A stretch of DNA of 64,000 nucleotides from Draconibacterium mangrovi (GTDB lineage: Bacteria; Bacteroidota; Bacteroidia; Bacteroidales; Prolixibacteraceae): assembly GCF_010586825.1 (NCBI RefSeq), contig NZ_JAAAGB010000009.1:62001-126000 (forward strand), given 5' to 3'. The notes below the pieces were generated by a model, which saw nothing but the letters and a program-made list of their open reading frames with translations, made no database searches and was not told the origin of the DNA. Positions 43,593-53,356 of the stretch are shown piece by piece; positions within the stretch are counted from its first letter, which is position 1, and each line of letters starts with the position of its first letter. The position numbers and the translations under genes were made by a program.

Positions 43593-45290
43593 TTACTCGT
43601 AACCAGGATTCTGCTCCAAAACAGCTCCTGTATTCAAATCGATTTCTGTTTGTGGAATAGGCCACAGATTTTGATAATCCTGAATACTTAATCCAGGATT
43701 GCCCGGATTGTTGTTGTACTGACGCACACGTTCAACCAGTTTACCTAAGCGCATAAGTGTTAACATACGCCATTCTTCGGTATATAATTCGCGCGCTCTT
43801 TCATCCAGAATATAATCGATAGTAACATCGCCGGCTGATACCGGTTTTGCATTTGATCTTTCTCTTATTTCGTTAATATCTGCCGCTGCTTTTCCGGGTT
43901 CGTTTAATCCCAGGTATGCTTCAGCTCTTATCAAATATGTTTCTGCCAAACGAATCGCGTACACATCTTTGTGGTTTACACCACCTCCGGCTCTCGACAA
44001 ATCGGTGTAGTGATCGTTTGGAGCAGCCGCCTTCATAAAATAAGGATAAATGTACTGGTTGGTATCTTTAAAAGCACTTGAACGCGATTCGTACAAGCTC
44101 CAGTCAATCTCCATTCCGTCGTATGCTGAATTTGGATTATCGAAATAGAAATGTCTTTTAATACAGGCTTCTGAATTTCGGAAATCGTTATCCCAGTCGC
44201 TTCCCCAAATTTCGTAAGCAGTATAATTTGTGGGCCTTGTCCAGGCCACCGGGCGGCCTAAAGTGTCGCTGTACCCGGTATAAGAACCGTCATAAAAATC
44301 GCCTCTGAAAGCTTTAAATCCGTCTGGCGTATTTCCCATTCGGTAATAAGCGCACCCAAAACCCCTTTCGCCGGCATAAAAACCTCCGCCAGTTACATCC
44401 GGATCGTTTTGAATAACCCAGATTGCTTCTTTATTACTTCCGAGGTTGTGGTTTTCTTTGGTAAATAAATCGAAATAAACATTCTCGGTACCAAACAAAT
44501 TAGGTTGCGAGCCAAAACGCTCCCGCATTAAATCGTAATCGTAATCGTTAATTACATGATCAGCCGCCTCAACAGCCAACTGAAATTTGTTTTGTGCCAA
44601 ATAAGTTTCACTCAACATGTGCCAGGCAGCTCCCTGGGTTAAGCGTCCGGCAGCAGCTTCATTTCCACTTATCGGCAGTTTTTCTGCGGCAAAAGTAAAA
44701 TCCTGTTCCATCAGCTTATAAATATCCGCTTTTGGAGCTCTTACAAAATCAGTTTTAGGAGTAACAACCGGCTCAGTTACAAGCGGCACATCGCCATACA
44801 ATGTAACCAGTATACGATAACTAAATGCGCGGAAAAAACGGGCTTCGGCTAAGTATTTATTCTTACGATCCTCGTTTTTCCACTCCAGGCTCTCGATACC
44901 GGCAATAACAGTATTTGCCTGATAAACCAAATCAAAAGCTTTGGTCCAAAACCTTTTTGGCAAATCGCTGGTTGGTGTAATATCAGTGTCCCAGTTACTC
45001 ATGTAACCTCCGGCAGGGTCTTCGCCAAAATAAGCCATATCGGTACCTAAAGACACAAAAACAAACATGTATTTTTCGTTAACTGCCGAATACCAGTCGC
45101 GGCCAAAACTGTATAATCCAACAACACCCATTTCAACATCATCCGGAGAATTAAAGGCATTTGTTGTAGAAATAAAATCAAGAGGAGTTTCATCAAGAAC
45201 ATCTTCGTTACAAGAGTTCATCCCCAGCAGCAAGAGCACCAAAACGATACTCGCGCTTATATATTTTTGTATTAAATTCTTCTTTTTCAT
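43593..45290 (-). CDS. SusD/RagB-family glycan-binding lipoprotein
   Basis: This 565-aa protein has a lipoprotein signal (GMNSC, Cys27) and the SusD fold: TPR-like N-terminal helices (about 90-260, with YLAEARFFRAFSYRILVTLYGD) and the C-terminal part with ETYLIRAEAYLGLNEPGKAA and NEIRERSNA. SusD proteins form the lid on the SusC transporter and bind the incoming glycan. It lies 58 bp after its susC partner. Together they import oligosaccharide, presumably a mannose-containing one given the four GH92 genes around. Confidence 0.95.
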   Translation of the reverse strand: MKKKNLIQKYISASIVLVLLLLGMNSCNEDVLDETPLDFISTTNAFNSPDDVEMGVVGLYSFGRDWYSAVNEKYMFVFVSLGTDMAYFGEDPAGGYMSNWDTDITPTSDLPKRFWTKAFDLVYQANTVIAGIESLEWKNEDRKNKYLAEARFFRAFSYRILVTLYGDVPLVTEPVVTPKTDFVRAPKADIYKLMEQDFTFAAEKLPISGNEAAAGRLTQGAAWHMLSETYLAQNKFQLAVEAADHVINDYDYDLMRERFGSQPNLFGTENVYFDLFTKENHNLGSNKEAIWVIQNDPDVTGGGFYAGERGFGCAYYRMGNTPDGFKAFRGDFYDGSYTGYSDTLGRPVAWTRPTNYTAYEIWGSDWDNDFRNSEACIKRHFYFDNPNSAYDGMEIDWSLYESRSSAFKDTNQYIYPYFMKAAAPNDHYTDLSRAGGGVNHKDVYAIRLAETYLIRAEAYLGLNEPGKAAADINEIRERSNAKPVSAGDVTIDYILDERARELYTEEWRMLTLMRLGKLVERVRQYNNNPGNPGLSIQDYQNLWPIPQTEIDLNTGAVLEQNPGYE

Positions 45291-45348
45291 TTTATTGTTT
45301 CTAAAGTATTAATAACTGATTGTTTGATAATTACAATAAGCATTTTGA

Positions 45349-48300
45349 TTAAAAACTAATATTTACACCAGCCACAACACTTCTCATCATCGGGCTTCCA
45401 GTTTCAGGATCCCAACCCGACCAGTCAGTCCAGGTATAAAGGTTTTTTCCGCTTACATATACTTTCAGGTTATCAACTTTCAGTGCAGATAACAGGCTCT
45501 TATCGAAAGTATATCCAAACGAAACATCTTGCAGGCGTACAAAACTTTTGCTTTGGTAAACTCCCGGATTTCTTTTTGGGTTGTAATAAATACCAGGAGC
45601 GTCATTCACCGGACGATCGGGGCGCCAGTAATCGCGAATTGCAGTTCTGTTTAAACGATAGGCATTGTCGGTTGCTCCGGCAACTACAGCACCCGAATTA
45701 TTTCCCAGGTAATAATTGTTACCACCCTGAATAGAATTTAGGAAGAAGCTGAATGTAAAATTCTTATAGGTTAAAATATTATTCATACTAATGCGATAAT
45801 TCGGATCAGTAGTACCAAGAATTTTACGGTCTTTTTCAGCGGTAATTTCGTCATCGTCGCTTAAGTCGCGTACTTTAAACTGGCCAGGGTAATAACCTTC
45901 CATTATGGTGCCGTTAAACAGATCTTCTTCCTGCCAAACGCCATCATTTACATAGCCGTAAATTGTACTGATTGGCTCGCCTACAAACCAACTGTTTCCA
46001 AGATCTTCGGTAACCTCATCATACAGTTTGGTAATTTTATTCCGAACCAAAGAGAAAGCAAAAGCAGTCTTCCATTTAAAATCGCGGGTTCTGATGTTTT
46101 CGGTCACCAAACTTACTTCAACTCCACTGTTTTCAATTCCGCCAATATTTGTCCAAACACTTGAGTTACCGGTTGTTCTTGGTATTGATCGTTGTACCAA
46201 AACATCTGTTGTTTTTGCATTATAGGCATCAATGGCACCTGATATTCGGTTGTCGAACAGGTTAAAATCACCACCAACGTTGAAAGAAGCTGTTTTTTCC
46301 CAACCTAAGTCGGCATTTCCTAATGAAGAAGCATAAAGCCCAACAGCGGTAGAACCATCAAAAACGGTAGATACGCTTCCCATTTTCGACTGGCTGGCAT
46401 AACGTCCAATTCCCTGGTTGCCGTTTACACCGTACGACAAGCGAAGTTTTAAGAAATCCATCCACTCCTGCTGCGCCATAAATGATTCTTCGGAGATTAC
46501 CCAACCAAGAGACAACGAAGGAAAGTTTCCGAATTTAGTGTTGTCGCCAAAACCAGAGAATCCATCACGACGGATAGTGGCAGTAAGTAAATAACGGTTG
46601 TTAAAACTATAGTTAATCCGCCCCATGTACGAGATGGTATTCTCTTCGTAGGCAGACGTTGAGAGCTCCTGGTTTTCTCCTAACTCAAGTGCATTGTATC
46701 CCAAAATTTCATTGGCAAAACCATAAGCATACAAATACGATCCGTCTCCTGAAACATTTTCGCGGCTATATAAGTAATTTATATTCAATTTGTGTTTATC
46801 GGCAAAAGTTCGGTTGTAGGTAAAAAGGCTGTTTAATAACCATGTTCTTTGATTGGAGTTGTCGACATAACCAGAGCCATCGGTTTTTGATCCGTTGGCC
46901 ATTGAAGTTGGGTAATAACGCGCTGTTTTATCAAAATCGTAGGTTTTCGAATAATTGGCTTCGTATTTTAAACCTTTCACCCAAGGCACTTCAACAATTC
47001 CTTTCAATACCAAGCTAAAATAGTCGCGTGGCGAATTATCGTCAGCCAACAGGTTACCAAGTGGGTGGTAATTGTACGATTCTCCGGCAATGTAAACCGG
47101 GTAATTTCCATTTTCGTCGTACATATTTCCGAGTGGGCTTGCCTGTAAAGCATATCCGGCCGAAGCACTTACGCCCGAATAATCGCGGTGCGAGAAAGTT
47201 GGGTCGAAACCCAGTGTTAACCACTCTGCAATTTCACTTTCAAAACGGCCACTAAAAGTCAGGCGCTCATAATTGTCGTTCAGTAAAATTCCCTCTTGTT
47301 CTAGATACGAAGATGATAAGTAATAATTTGTACGTTCCGTTTTTCCGGAAACACTTAAACTGTACGACTGTATTGGTGCCGTTTGAAAAACCTCATCAAC
47401 CCAATCAACCTCTTTTCCTGCCAGGTAGTTAAGTTGCTCTTCCTCTGTTCTCAGGTAGGTTGCCACTAAATCGCGGTCGGTAACATCCGGTCTAACAGGA
47501 CGTCCTTCGGCGCTGGTAGGGTTGGTTTTGTACCAATCATATAAATCCTGCTGATAATAGTAATCAACCAGGCGAACAGCATACTGCTCCGCATTCATTA
47601 CATTCGTACGTTCGGTGTTTGATAATCCCTGAACGCCATAGTAGGCATTGAACGTAAACTTAGGTTTTCCTGAAGTTCCTTTTTTTGAAGTAACAACCAA
47701 CACCCCATTGGCCGATCGCGATCCGTAAACGGCAGCAGCACTGGCATCTTTCAAAATATCAACCGATTGAATATCGTTGACATTTAAATCGTTAATACTT
47801 CCGTTGTAGATAATACCATCTAAAACAATTAGCGGCTGGTCGCTGGCCGACAAAGATGTTCTTCCCCTGATTGAAAAAGAACCGGCATCACCCGCACTTG
47901 ATCCGCCTGAAGCATTTAAACCCGGAGAATAACCTTGTAAAGCCTGCACCAAACTGGTATTTGCTGCCTGCTCTTTTCCATCCATCTCCATGCGCACAAT
48001 AGAACCTGTAAGGTCTTTTTTCTTTTGTGTACCATATCCAATGGCAACTACTTCCTCCAGTCCAATTGTTTCATTTTCCAGTTGCACATCAATAACTGTT
48101 TTACCTGCAACTTCTACTTCCTGATTCTTCATCCCTACGAAAGAAAAAACCAATGTTGCATTGGTGGGTACGCCATTTAATGTGTACTGTCCGTCAACGT
48201 TTGTTGTTGTTCCAACTGTTGTTCCTTTCACTAAAATTGTAACGCCCGGAAGCGTTTGTCCACTTGTTTCTGTCACCTTACCTGTTACTGTCAGCATATT

Positions 48301-48411
48301 TGTCACACCCTGAGCATTAACATTTTTCAGCATAGAAAACGAGCAGAAAAAAATTAAAAGGAAAAACATTGCTGTCTTTCGCATTACATTAATTCGTTTA
48401 ATGTGATTCAT
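45349..48411 (-). CDS. SusC/RagA TonB-dependent glycan transporter
   Basis: This 1020-aa outer-membrane protein has a signal peptide (to about residue 34, ending KNVNAQ), a carboxypeptidase-D-like repeat (about 42-112: GKVTETSGQTLPGVTILVKG), and a plug domain with the SusC marker SVDILKDASAAAVYGSRSAN. A 22-strand beta barrel ends in VAGVNISF. The terminal aromatic residue is the usual BAM signal. Met10 is an alternative start. It pairs with the downstream SusD-like protein and imports oligosaccharides using TonB-transmitted energy. Confidence 0.95.
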   Translation of the reverse strand: MNHIKRINVMRKTAMFFLLIFFCSFSMLKNVNAQGVTNMLTVTGKVTETSGQTLPGVTILVKGTTVGTTTNVDGQYTLNGVPTNATLVFSFVGMKNQEVEVAGKTVIDVQLENETIGLEEVVAIGYGTQKKKDLTGSIVRMEMDGKEQAANTSLVQALQGYSPGLNASGGSSAGDAGSFSIRGRTSLSASDQPLIVLDGIIYNGSINDLNVNDIQSVDILKDASAAAVYGSRSANGVLVVTSKKGTSGKPKFTFNAYYGVQGLSNTERTNVMNAEQYAVRLVDYYYQQDLYDWYKTNPTSAEGRPVRPDVTDRDLVATYLRTEEEQLNYLAGKEVDWVDEVFQTAPIQSYSLSVSGKTERTNYYLSSSYLEQEGILLNDNYERLTFSGRFESEIAEWLTLGFDPTFSHRDYSGVSASAGYALQASPLGNMYDENGNYPVYIAGESYNYHPLGNLLADDNSPRDYFSLVLKGIVEVPWVKGLKYEANYSKTYDFDKTARYYPTSMANGSKTDGSGYVDNSNQRTWLLNSLFTYNRTFADKHKLNINYLYSRENVSGDGSYLYAYGFANEILGYNALELGENQELSTSAYEENTISYMGRINYSFNNRYLLTATIRRDGFSGFGDNTKFGNFPSLSLGWVISEESFMAQQEWMDFLKLRLSYGVNGNQGIGRYASQSKMGSVSTVFDGSTAVGLYASSLGNADLGWEKTASFNVGGDFNLFDNRISGAIDAYNAKTTDVLVQRSIPRTTGNSSVWTNIGGIENSGVEVSLVTENIRTRDFKWKTAFAFSLVRNKITKLYDEVTEDLGNSWFVGEPISTIYGYVNDGVWQEEDLFNGTIMEGYYPGQFKVRDLSDDDEITAEKDRKILGTTDPNYRISMNNILTYKNFTFSFFLNSIQGGNNYYLGNNSGAVVAGATDNAYRLNRTAIRDYWRPDRPVNDAPGIYYNPKRNPGVYQSKSFVRLQDVSFGYTFDKSLLSALKVDNLKVYVSGKNLYTWTDWSGWDPETGSPMMRSVVAGVNISF

Positions 48412-48543
48412 TGTCTAAAATTTAAATAGTTTATATAAACTCCATAGTTCACCCAATATGGGTGTTGCCATTTACTTTAATTATCATCATGATGTTTGAA
48501 TAGAGGAGGAGCACAAACCAAAGCAAGAGTGTTAAAGAAATAT

Positions 48544-48586
48544 CCGGTTAGACCAGGAGGAATACCCCTCCTGATCATTTAACCGG
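48544..48586. terminator. Two-part hairpin between operon units
   Basis: A nested stem-loop (outer 48544-48550 with 48580-48586, inner 48554-48560 with 48567-48573) lies between the DUF4998 gene end and the next susC start. It probably acts as a transcriptional stop or attenuator between the two SusCD units; a T-rich run follows on the plus side. Confidence 0.5.
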
Positions 48587-48653
48587 CTACCTTTTCTCTT
48601 TTTTTTATGAAAATTATTAGATGTATTTTTGTTTGATGCTCTATCCGGCCGTG

Positions 48654-50117
48654 CTACAAATCGTCTCCATACAGAGAAATTTCTCCGATGTTCACGCAGT
48701 TTGTATTTTGCCAGTTCGGGAATTTTACCAAAATGCGGACATAGCGTACTTTTCCACCAATCTCATTCAGATCGAAAGTAAAACCTTCGTTCCAGGCATC
48801 TTCGTCTGCCGAACTTTTGGTTCCGTATTTAAATCCGGATGGTTTTTTAATCTCAAAATCACCGAGTTTATGCCAGTCTTCCTGCCAGTTGTAAATTCCG
48901 TCTTCCGGTGTTGCTTCCACAAAGTTTTCGGCCTTGCTGTTGGTGTTACTTACCACGTCAACATAATTTGTATCGTCTTTACTGAGATAATCAACCGGAT
49001 TATTTTGCACAACGTAAGTGGTTGAATAGTAATTCTGGTACTCTTCTTCTGTAGCAAAATCATCTTGCGTTTTTAATTCGTCAACTCCCCATACCTCAAT
49101 AAAGCGTGCACTATGGCCGGTAAAAGGACTGTTATCGGTTCTTGGCCAAATCTTAAACTGGTACAAAGTGGCTGGTTTTCCCATATCAATTGTAAACTTA
49201 TTCGGGAACCTAAACTCAATTCCTTCGCCAGAAGCGTTAGTATAATCAACAGTGTGCAAGATGGTTCCATCTTCACCATTATTACGAACTCCCCCATCGA
49301 AAATAGCAGAAAGAGGTCTTCCATTGTTTACGGATGTATTATCACCTGGTTTATCACTTGTACTAAAATCGGCTTTATCGATTTCGCGCTGAAATTTAGG
49401 CATCACATATGTAACTTTTGCAGTCGCGAATGTGTCAAGCCCATTTTCTGGTAAATAGCATGAATAGATATAAATTGTGTCGCCGGTTGACAATCCACTT
49501 ACATATGATTTATTATCATCGTTGGGAACTTGTTGTTTTACGGTACTACCGTCTTGTTCGTACTCCACAACAGAATAAATTAATTCTTTATTGCTCACTT
49601 TATTCCACTGAATCTCCATTTCTGCAGTTTCGAGTTTTGCAATCCCTTCAACGCCCCTTTTACGGATGTTTTCAGTATAGAGGTCTCCCAAAACAGAAGC
49701 GGTAATTTCTATCGGCATTGAGATATTTCCCTGTTCATCCTGCATCTCGAACTCAAAAACATAATCGTTTTCTTCCATGTTCTCGATTATTGTTTCGTCC
49801 CAGAGACTACCAGTAGAATCAGCTACTGCATTCAACGGCACTTCAACGCTTTTTTCGCGTTCGTTCCAGTAAATTACAGTTTTTGTTGTTCGGGGATCGT
49901 TACCAACACGCCATCGAAACTTAATCCGATAATTACCCGGAAAAGCAATCATTGAATCTACTTTACCGATATATATCGTTTCGCCTTCTTCCAGATATTT
50001 TTCGTGCAAATAATTCTGATCCTCGCAAGAAAAAATAAACAAGGACAAAACAACTATAACTGCTGTTAGAAAATATCCTTTATTTCGATATGAATATTTC
50101 AATTTTATATTTTTCAT
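48654..50117 (-). CDS. DUF4998/discoidin-like surface lipoprotein
   Basis: The start is taken at MKNIKLKY (50117) because a lipoprotein signal follows (IFSC, Cys31). The in-frame ATG at 50171 lies inside the previous gene. The 487-aa product has an N-terminal DUF4998 domain (MIAFPGNYRIKFRWRVGND), a middle Ig-like domain (about 140-235), and a C-terminal galactose-binding/F5-8C-like domain (about 270-487, closing VRILVKFPNWQNTN and GEISLYG). Such proteins sit next to SusCD pairs and bind glycan on the cell surface. It lies 22 bp after the DUF4959/DUF5000 gene. Confidence 0.85.
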   Translation of the reverse strand: MKNIKLKYSYRNKGYFLTAVIVVLSLFIFSCEDQNYLHEKYLEEGETIYIGKVDSMIAFPGNYRIKFRWRVGNDPRTTKTVIYWNEREKSVEVPLNAVADSTGSLWDETIIENMEENDYVFEFEMQDEQGNISMPIEITASVLGDLYTENIRKRGVEGIAKLETAEMEIQWNKVSNKELIYSVVEYEQDGSTVKQQVPNDDNKSYVSGLSTGDTIYIYSCYLPENGLDTFATAKVTYVMPKFQREIDKADFSTSDKPGDNTSVNNGRPLSAIFDGGVRNNGEDGTILHTVDYTNASGEGIEFRFPNKFTIDMGKPATLYQFKIWPRTDNSPFTGHSARFIEVWGVDELKTQDDFATEEEYQNYYSTTYVVQNNPVDYLSKDDTNYVDVVSNTNSKAENFVEATPEDGIYNWQEDWHKLGDFEIKKPSGFKYGTKSSADEDAWNEGFTFDLNEIGGKVRYVRILVKFPNWQNTNCVNIGEISLYGDDL

Positions 50118-50139
50118 CTTATAATTTTTTTGATTGTGA

Positions 50140-51381
50140 CTATTCATTAGCAGCGCCACTTGCATCGCCAAAAACAGAAATTTCGGCTGCGTGCATTGCG
50201 GTTGTTTTAGCCCATGTTTCTTTAACTACAAACCTCAAATAGCGAATATTTGTAGCATTTTCTTTAAAATCAAAGTCAACCCCGGCTCTTGAAGCAGCTA
50301 AATCTTCTTCGGTATTTGTACCAACTCTGCTACCTGAAGGCTTTACAACTTCGCACTCTGATATCAGTTTCCAGTCATTTGTCCACTGATCAATATCTGC
50401 ATAATATTCATCATCAATTTCGTGGGTTAACGAGTCAGTTCCATACACATCGAATAACCTCAAATTGTGCTGACTATAGGCATAATCATAACGTTCCCAC
50501 AAAACGAATCTGGAAAGATTTCCTGTTACTCCAAGATCAACAGTGAAAAACTGAGGAACAGAATAGCCTGCAGCTGGATCGGTATGCCAGATTACATCGG
50601 TTGTTCCATCCCACAAATTTGAAACAGGACGGTTACTCCTTGTCGATACGTTATCTCCTATCAGGTGTCCGTCTGCAAAAAACTCTTTGCTGAATTCCTC
50701 TTCAAACAAAGGAGATATTTCCACTTTTACTGTATCCGACTTATTCTCGTATTTGTCCACAAGGCTTAAAGCGAACAAACGTTTATCAGTTGTATAGCCA
50801 TGTAAACTTTTAGTGCCACTCGCAGCCGATGTATAGTAAATATCCTGTAATTCCAGTTCGCCTTCGTCGTTTGCAGCAAGGAAAGAGATGCCCACAAGAA
50901 CTTCGGCCGGATTTTCCCAGCTTATTCTGGCTCCTCCATAGGTAGGAGTTACTACAAACGATTCCAAAACTGCTTTCATTGGCGAAGGCAGTGGAATAAA
51001 ACTAGCCTCGTATGCTTCTGATATATTTTCGCTATGATCAACCACATACAGCGACACCTGCAACTGAGTTGTATCGCTCAATCCTTCAATTTTCAGGCTC
51101 GAATTATAAACCGATGAATTAATCGAATACGCTTTACCATCATATGCATACTCGCAACGAACGTAAGAGATGTCTTCTTCCTTAGGTAAATCATAGGCAA
51201 TCAGTGCACCTCCGTATTGTGGCGTTATCACAACATTCGAAAGTCCGGATGGCGCGATATCATCAACAGGAATCTGCCCTACCGAGGCTTCATCGCACGA
51301 GTTAGTGCCGATTACAATGAGGCACAACAAGAAAACTGCGATGCCCACATTCTTTATATTATTAAAATATGCTTTTTTCAT
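50140..51381 (-). CDS. DUF4959/DUF5126/DUF5000 surface glycan-binding lipoprotein
   Basis: This 413-aa protein has a lipoprotein signal (GTNSC, Cys29), then a DUF4959 domain (about 35-135), a DUF5126-type Fn3-like domain (about 138-235, starting VTPTYGGARISWEN), and a C-terminal DUF5000 discoidin-like domain (about 260-410, with FTVDLGVTGNLSRFVLWERY). The domain order is that of Bacteroidota PUL surface proteins. It lies 29 bp after susD and 22 bp before the DUF4998 gene in the same operon, and is probably an accessory glycan-capture protein. Confidence 0.88.
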   Translation of the reverse strand: MKKAYFNNIKNVGIAVFLLCLIVIGTNSCDEASVGQIPVDDIAPSGLSNVVITPQYGGALIAYDLPKEEDISYVRCEYAYDGKAYSINSSVYNSSLKIEGLSDTTQLQVSLYVVDHSENISEAYEASFIPLPSPMKAVLESFVVTPTYGGARISWENPAEVLVGISFLAANDEGELELQDIYYTSAASGTKSLHGYTTDKRLFALSLVDKYENKSDTVKVEISPLFEEEFSKEFFADGHLIGDNVSTRSNRPVSNLWDGTTDVIWHTDPAAGYSVPQFFTVDLGVTGNLSRFVLWERYDYAYSQHNLRLFDVYGTDSLTHEIDDEYYADIDQWTNDWKLISECEVVKPSGSRVGTNTEEDLAASRAGVDFDFKENATNIRYLRFVVKETWAKTTAMHAAEISVFGDASGAANE

Positions 51382-51410
51382 TTGTTTGTTGTTTTAAATA
51401 ATAAACAGAA

Positions 51411-53345
51411 TTACCATCCCGGATTTTGAACAAGGTTGCTATTTACAGTAAGCGTACTATTCTTAATCGGCCAGAGGTAGTTGCGATAAGAGAATCCTCT
51501 ACTGGTTAGGTATACAGTTCTCTGATAATAGTCTTCGGCAGTTGTTCCCTGATAGTCCCAACCTCGAACAGGCTCGTTCATTACATCCATAGCGTCTGTC
51601 CAACGACGTAAATCGAAAGTGCGTTGTCCTTCAAAAGCCAACTCAATAAGACGCTCACGTTTTATGATATTTCGCATTCCTTCTTTTGTATTCGGATCAT
51701 TCTGGAACTCAGCTCCTGCCATTTGCCATGTTTCCCGTACACCTTTTAATCCGGCACGAGCACGGATTTTGTCAACCATTTCATATACTTCTTCTGTTGG
51801 CGTACTATTAGATTCGTTTAATGCCTCGGCATACAACAAATACAAATCAGCTAAACGATAAATAGGAATTGAGAAACGATAAGGACTTGGGGATGGCGAT
51901 TGGGTTGGGATACGGTAACTCACCTGTTTTTTTACAAAATACCCGGTTGAGATATGGGCCTTTTCGTAAATAAAACCATGCGGCTCGCCACTTTTGTTAT
52001 GAATGATCAGGGGATTTTCTTCATCGTTGTTAACTAGTTCATAGATCCCTCTGTCGAAACCTAAATTGGCGTAAAACCTGGGTTCCCGAAAATAATTCAG
52101 GTTCGCTGTTTCACCTCCTTGTTCCACATAATATTTATGAAAACTTCCGGTATCTTCCCGCGTAGCATAACGGTCATCGTAATTCCAGTTCGGGTCTTGT
52201 TCTATCGGCAAACCATTACTTGTATAGAATAATTCGGCCATTTTCATTGTAGCACAAATTTCGGCAAGAGAACCTCCCCCGTTGTCGTAATCATAAAACA
52301 TTGGAGTACAACGATTCTGAAAATCGTTATTGCTTTTCATACATGGCCAAATAATTTCAGGATTTAGATTTACCCGCTCGCTGGCAACTCCTCTCAGCGT
52401 ATATTTTAAGGCTGTGGTATCCGACATTTTCTGAAATCCCGGATCAAAATGGAATAAATCATGGCCGGCAAGTTCGCAGGTGTCAATCGCATTATTAATG
52501 GCAACGGCTGCTTTTTCCCATCGCGCCTGAATATCTGAACTACTGCCATCGCCACCGATTAAGGTAACACCTCTGCTATCCACAAAACCATCATAGTAAC
52601 TAAATGATCCGTTAAACAACGGACTTGCAGCCCAAACCAAAGCTTTTGCTTTTATGGTTAAAGCGATCGGAATTGTCATTCGACCTGCTTCCTGGCTTAA
52701 ATCATCAACTTGCAATGGCAAATATTCTATTGCATCATCAATTGTTCGGGTTATAAAGCTAACAACGCTGTCAACCGGCTGACGATGCACTTTTACCTCA
52801 TCAGGATCGGCACTTACTTCAAGACTCTCTTCTACAATTGGAATTGGACCATAGAGTTGCATTAAAAACAAATGGTAATAGGCCTTTAATACCTTTACTT
52901 CTGCTTTCCAGGTGTTTCTTTCCCAATCCTGCAAATCGGGCACTTTATCGATGTTATTTATAAAAATGTTACAGTTGCGAATGCTTGTCCAAAGGTTTTT
53001 ACCTCCGCGTTCGCCGTCCCAATAGTTTTGATAAGGCGCAGAACTGTTTTGAAAACCTCGTGCAATATATCCGCCATTCGAATTTTTAAACAGGGTTATA
53101 TCTTCATCCCACCAATAATCGTCGCCACCAAAATTGCCGGGATAATTTCCAGCATCAGCAAAATTTGGTAAACCATTATAACAGGTATAAAAGAACTTCT
53201 CAGAGTTTGCTCTATTCGAGAAAACTGTTTCCATGGTTGCAGTACCATCAGGAACTACATCCAGGAAATCAGAACAATTGGTAAAAGCTATACTTGTTCC
53301 GATAATTAAGACTATTGCTTTAAAATATTTATTTAACTTCTTCAT
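51411..53345 (-). CDS. SusD/RagB-family glycan-binding lipoprotein
   Basis: This 644-aa protein has a lipoprotein signal (AFTNC, Cys24) and a SusD fold, with the TPR region KAEVKVLKAYYHLFLMQLYG and the C-terminal YRLADLYLLYAEALNES plus DKIRARAGL. At 644 aa it is longer than the other SusD here (565 aa), which suggests a different or larger glycan surface. It is 11 bp after its susC partner, which indicates co-translation. It forms the binding lid of the transporter. Confidence 0.95.
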   Translation of the reverse strand: MKKLNKYFKAIVLIIGTSIAFTNCSDFLDVVPDGTATMETVFSNRANSEKFFYTCYNGLPNFADAGNYPGNFGGDDYWWDEDITLFKNSNGGYIARGFQNSSAPYQNYWDGERGGKNLWTSIRNCNIFINNIDKVPDLQDWERNTWKAEVKVLKAYYHLFLMQLYGPIPIVEESLEVSADPDEVKVHRQPVDSVVSFITRTIDDAIEYLPLQVDDLSQEAGRMTIPIALTIKAKALVWAASPLFNGSFSYYDGFVDSRGVTLIGGDGSSSDIQARWEKAAVAINNAIDTCELAGHDLFHFDPGFQKMSDTTALKYTLRGVASERVNLNPEIIWPCMKSNNDFQNRCTPMFYDYDNGGGSLAEICATMKMAELFYTSNGLPIEQDPNWNYDDRYATREDTGSFHKYYVEQGGETANLNYFREPRFYANLGFDRGIYELVNNDEENPLIIHNKSGEPHGFIYEKAHISTGYFVKKQVSYRIPTQSPSPSPYRFSIPIYRLADLYLLYAEALNESNSTPTEEVYEMVDKIRARAGLKGVRETWQMAGAEFQNDPNTKEGMRNIIKRERLIELAFEGQRTFDLRRWTDAMDVMNEPVRGWDYQGTTAEDYYQRTVYLTSRGFSYRNYLWPIKNSTLTVNSNLVQNPGW

Positions 53346-53356
53346 TTGATACTTTT

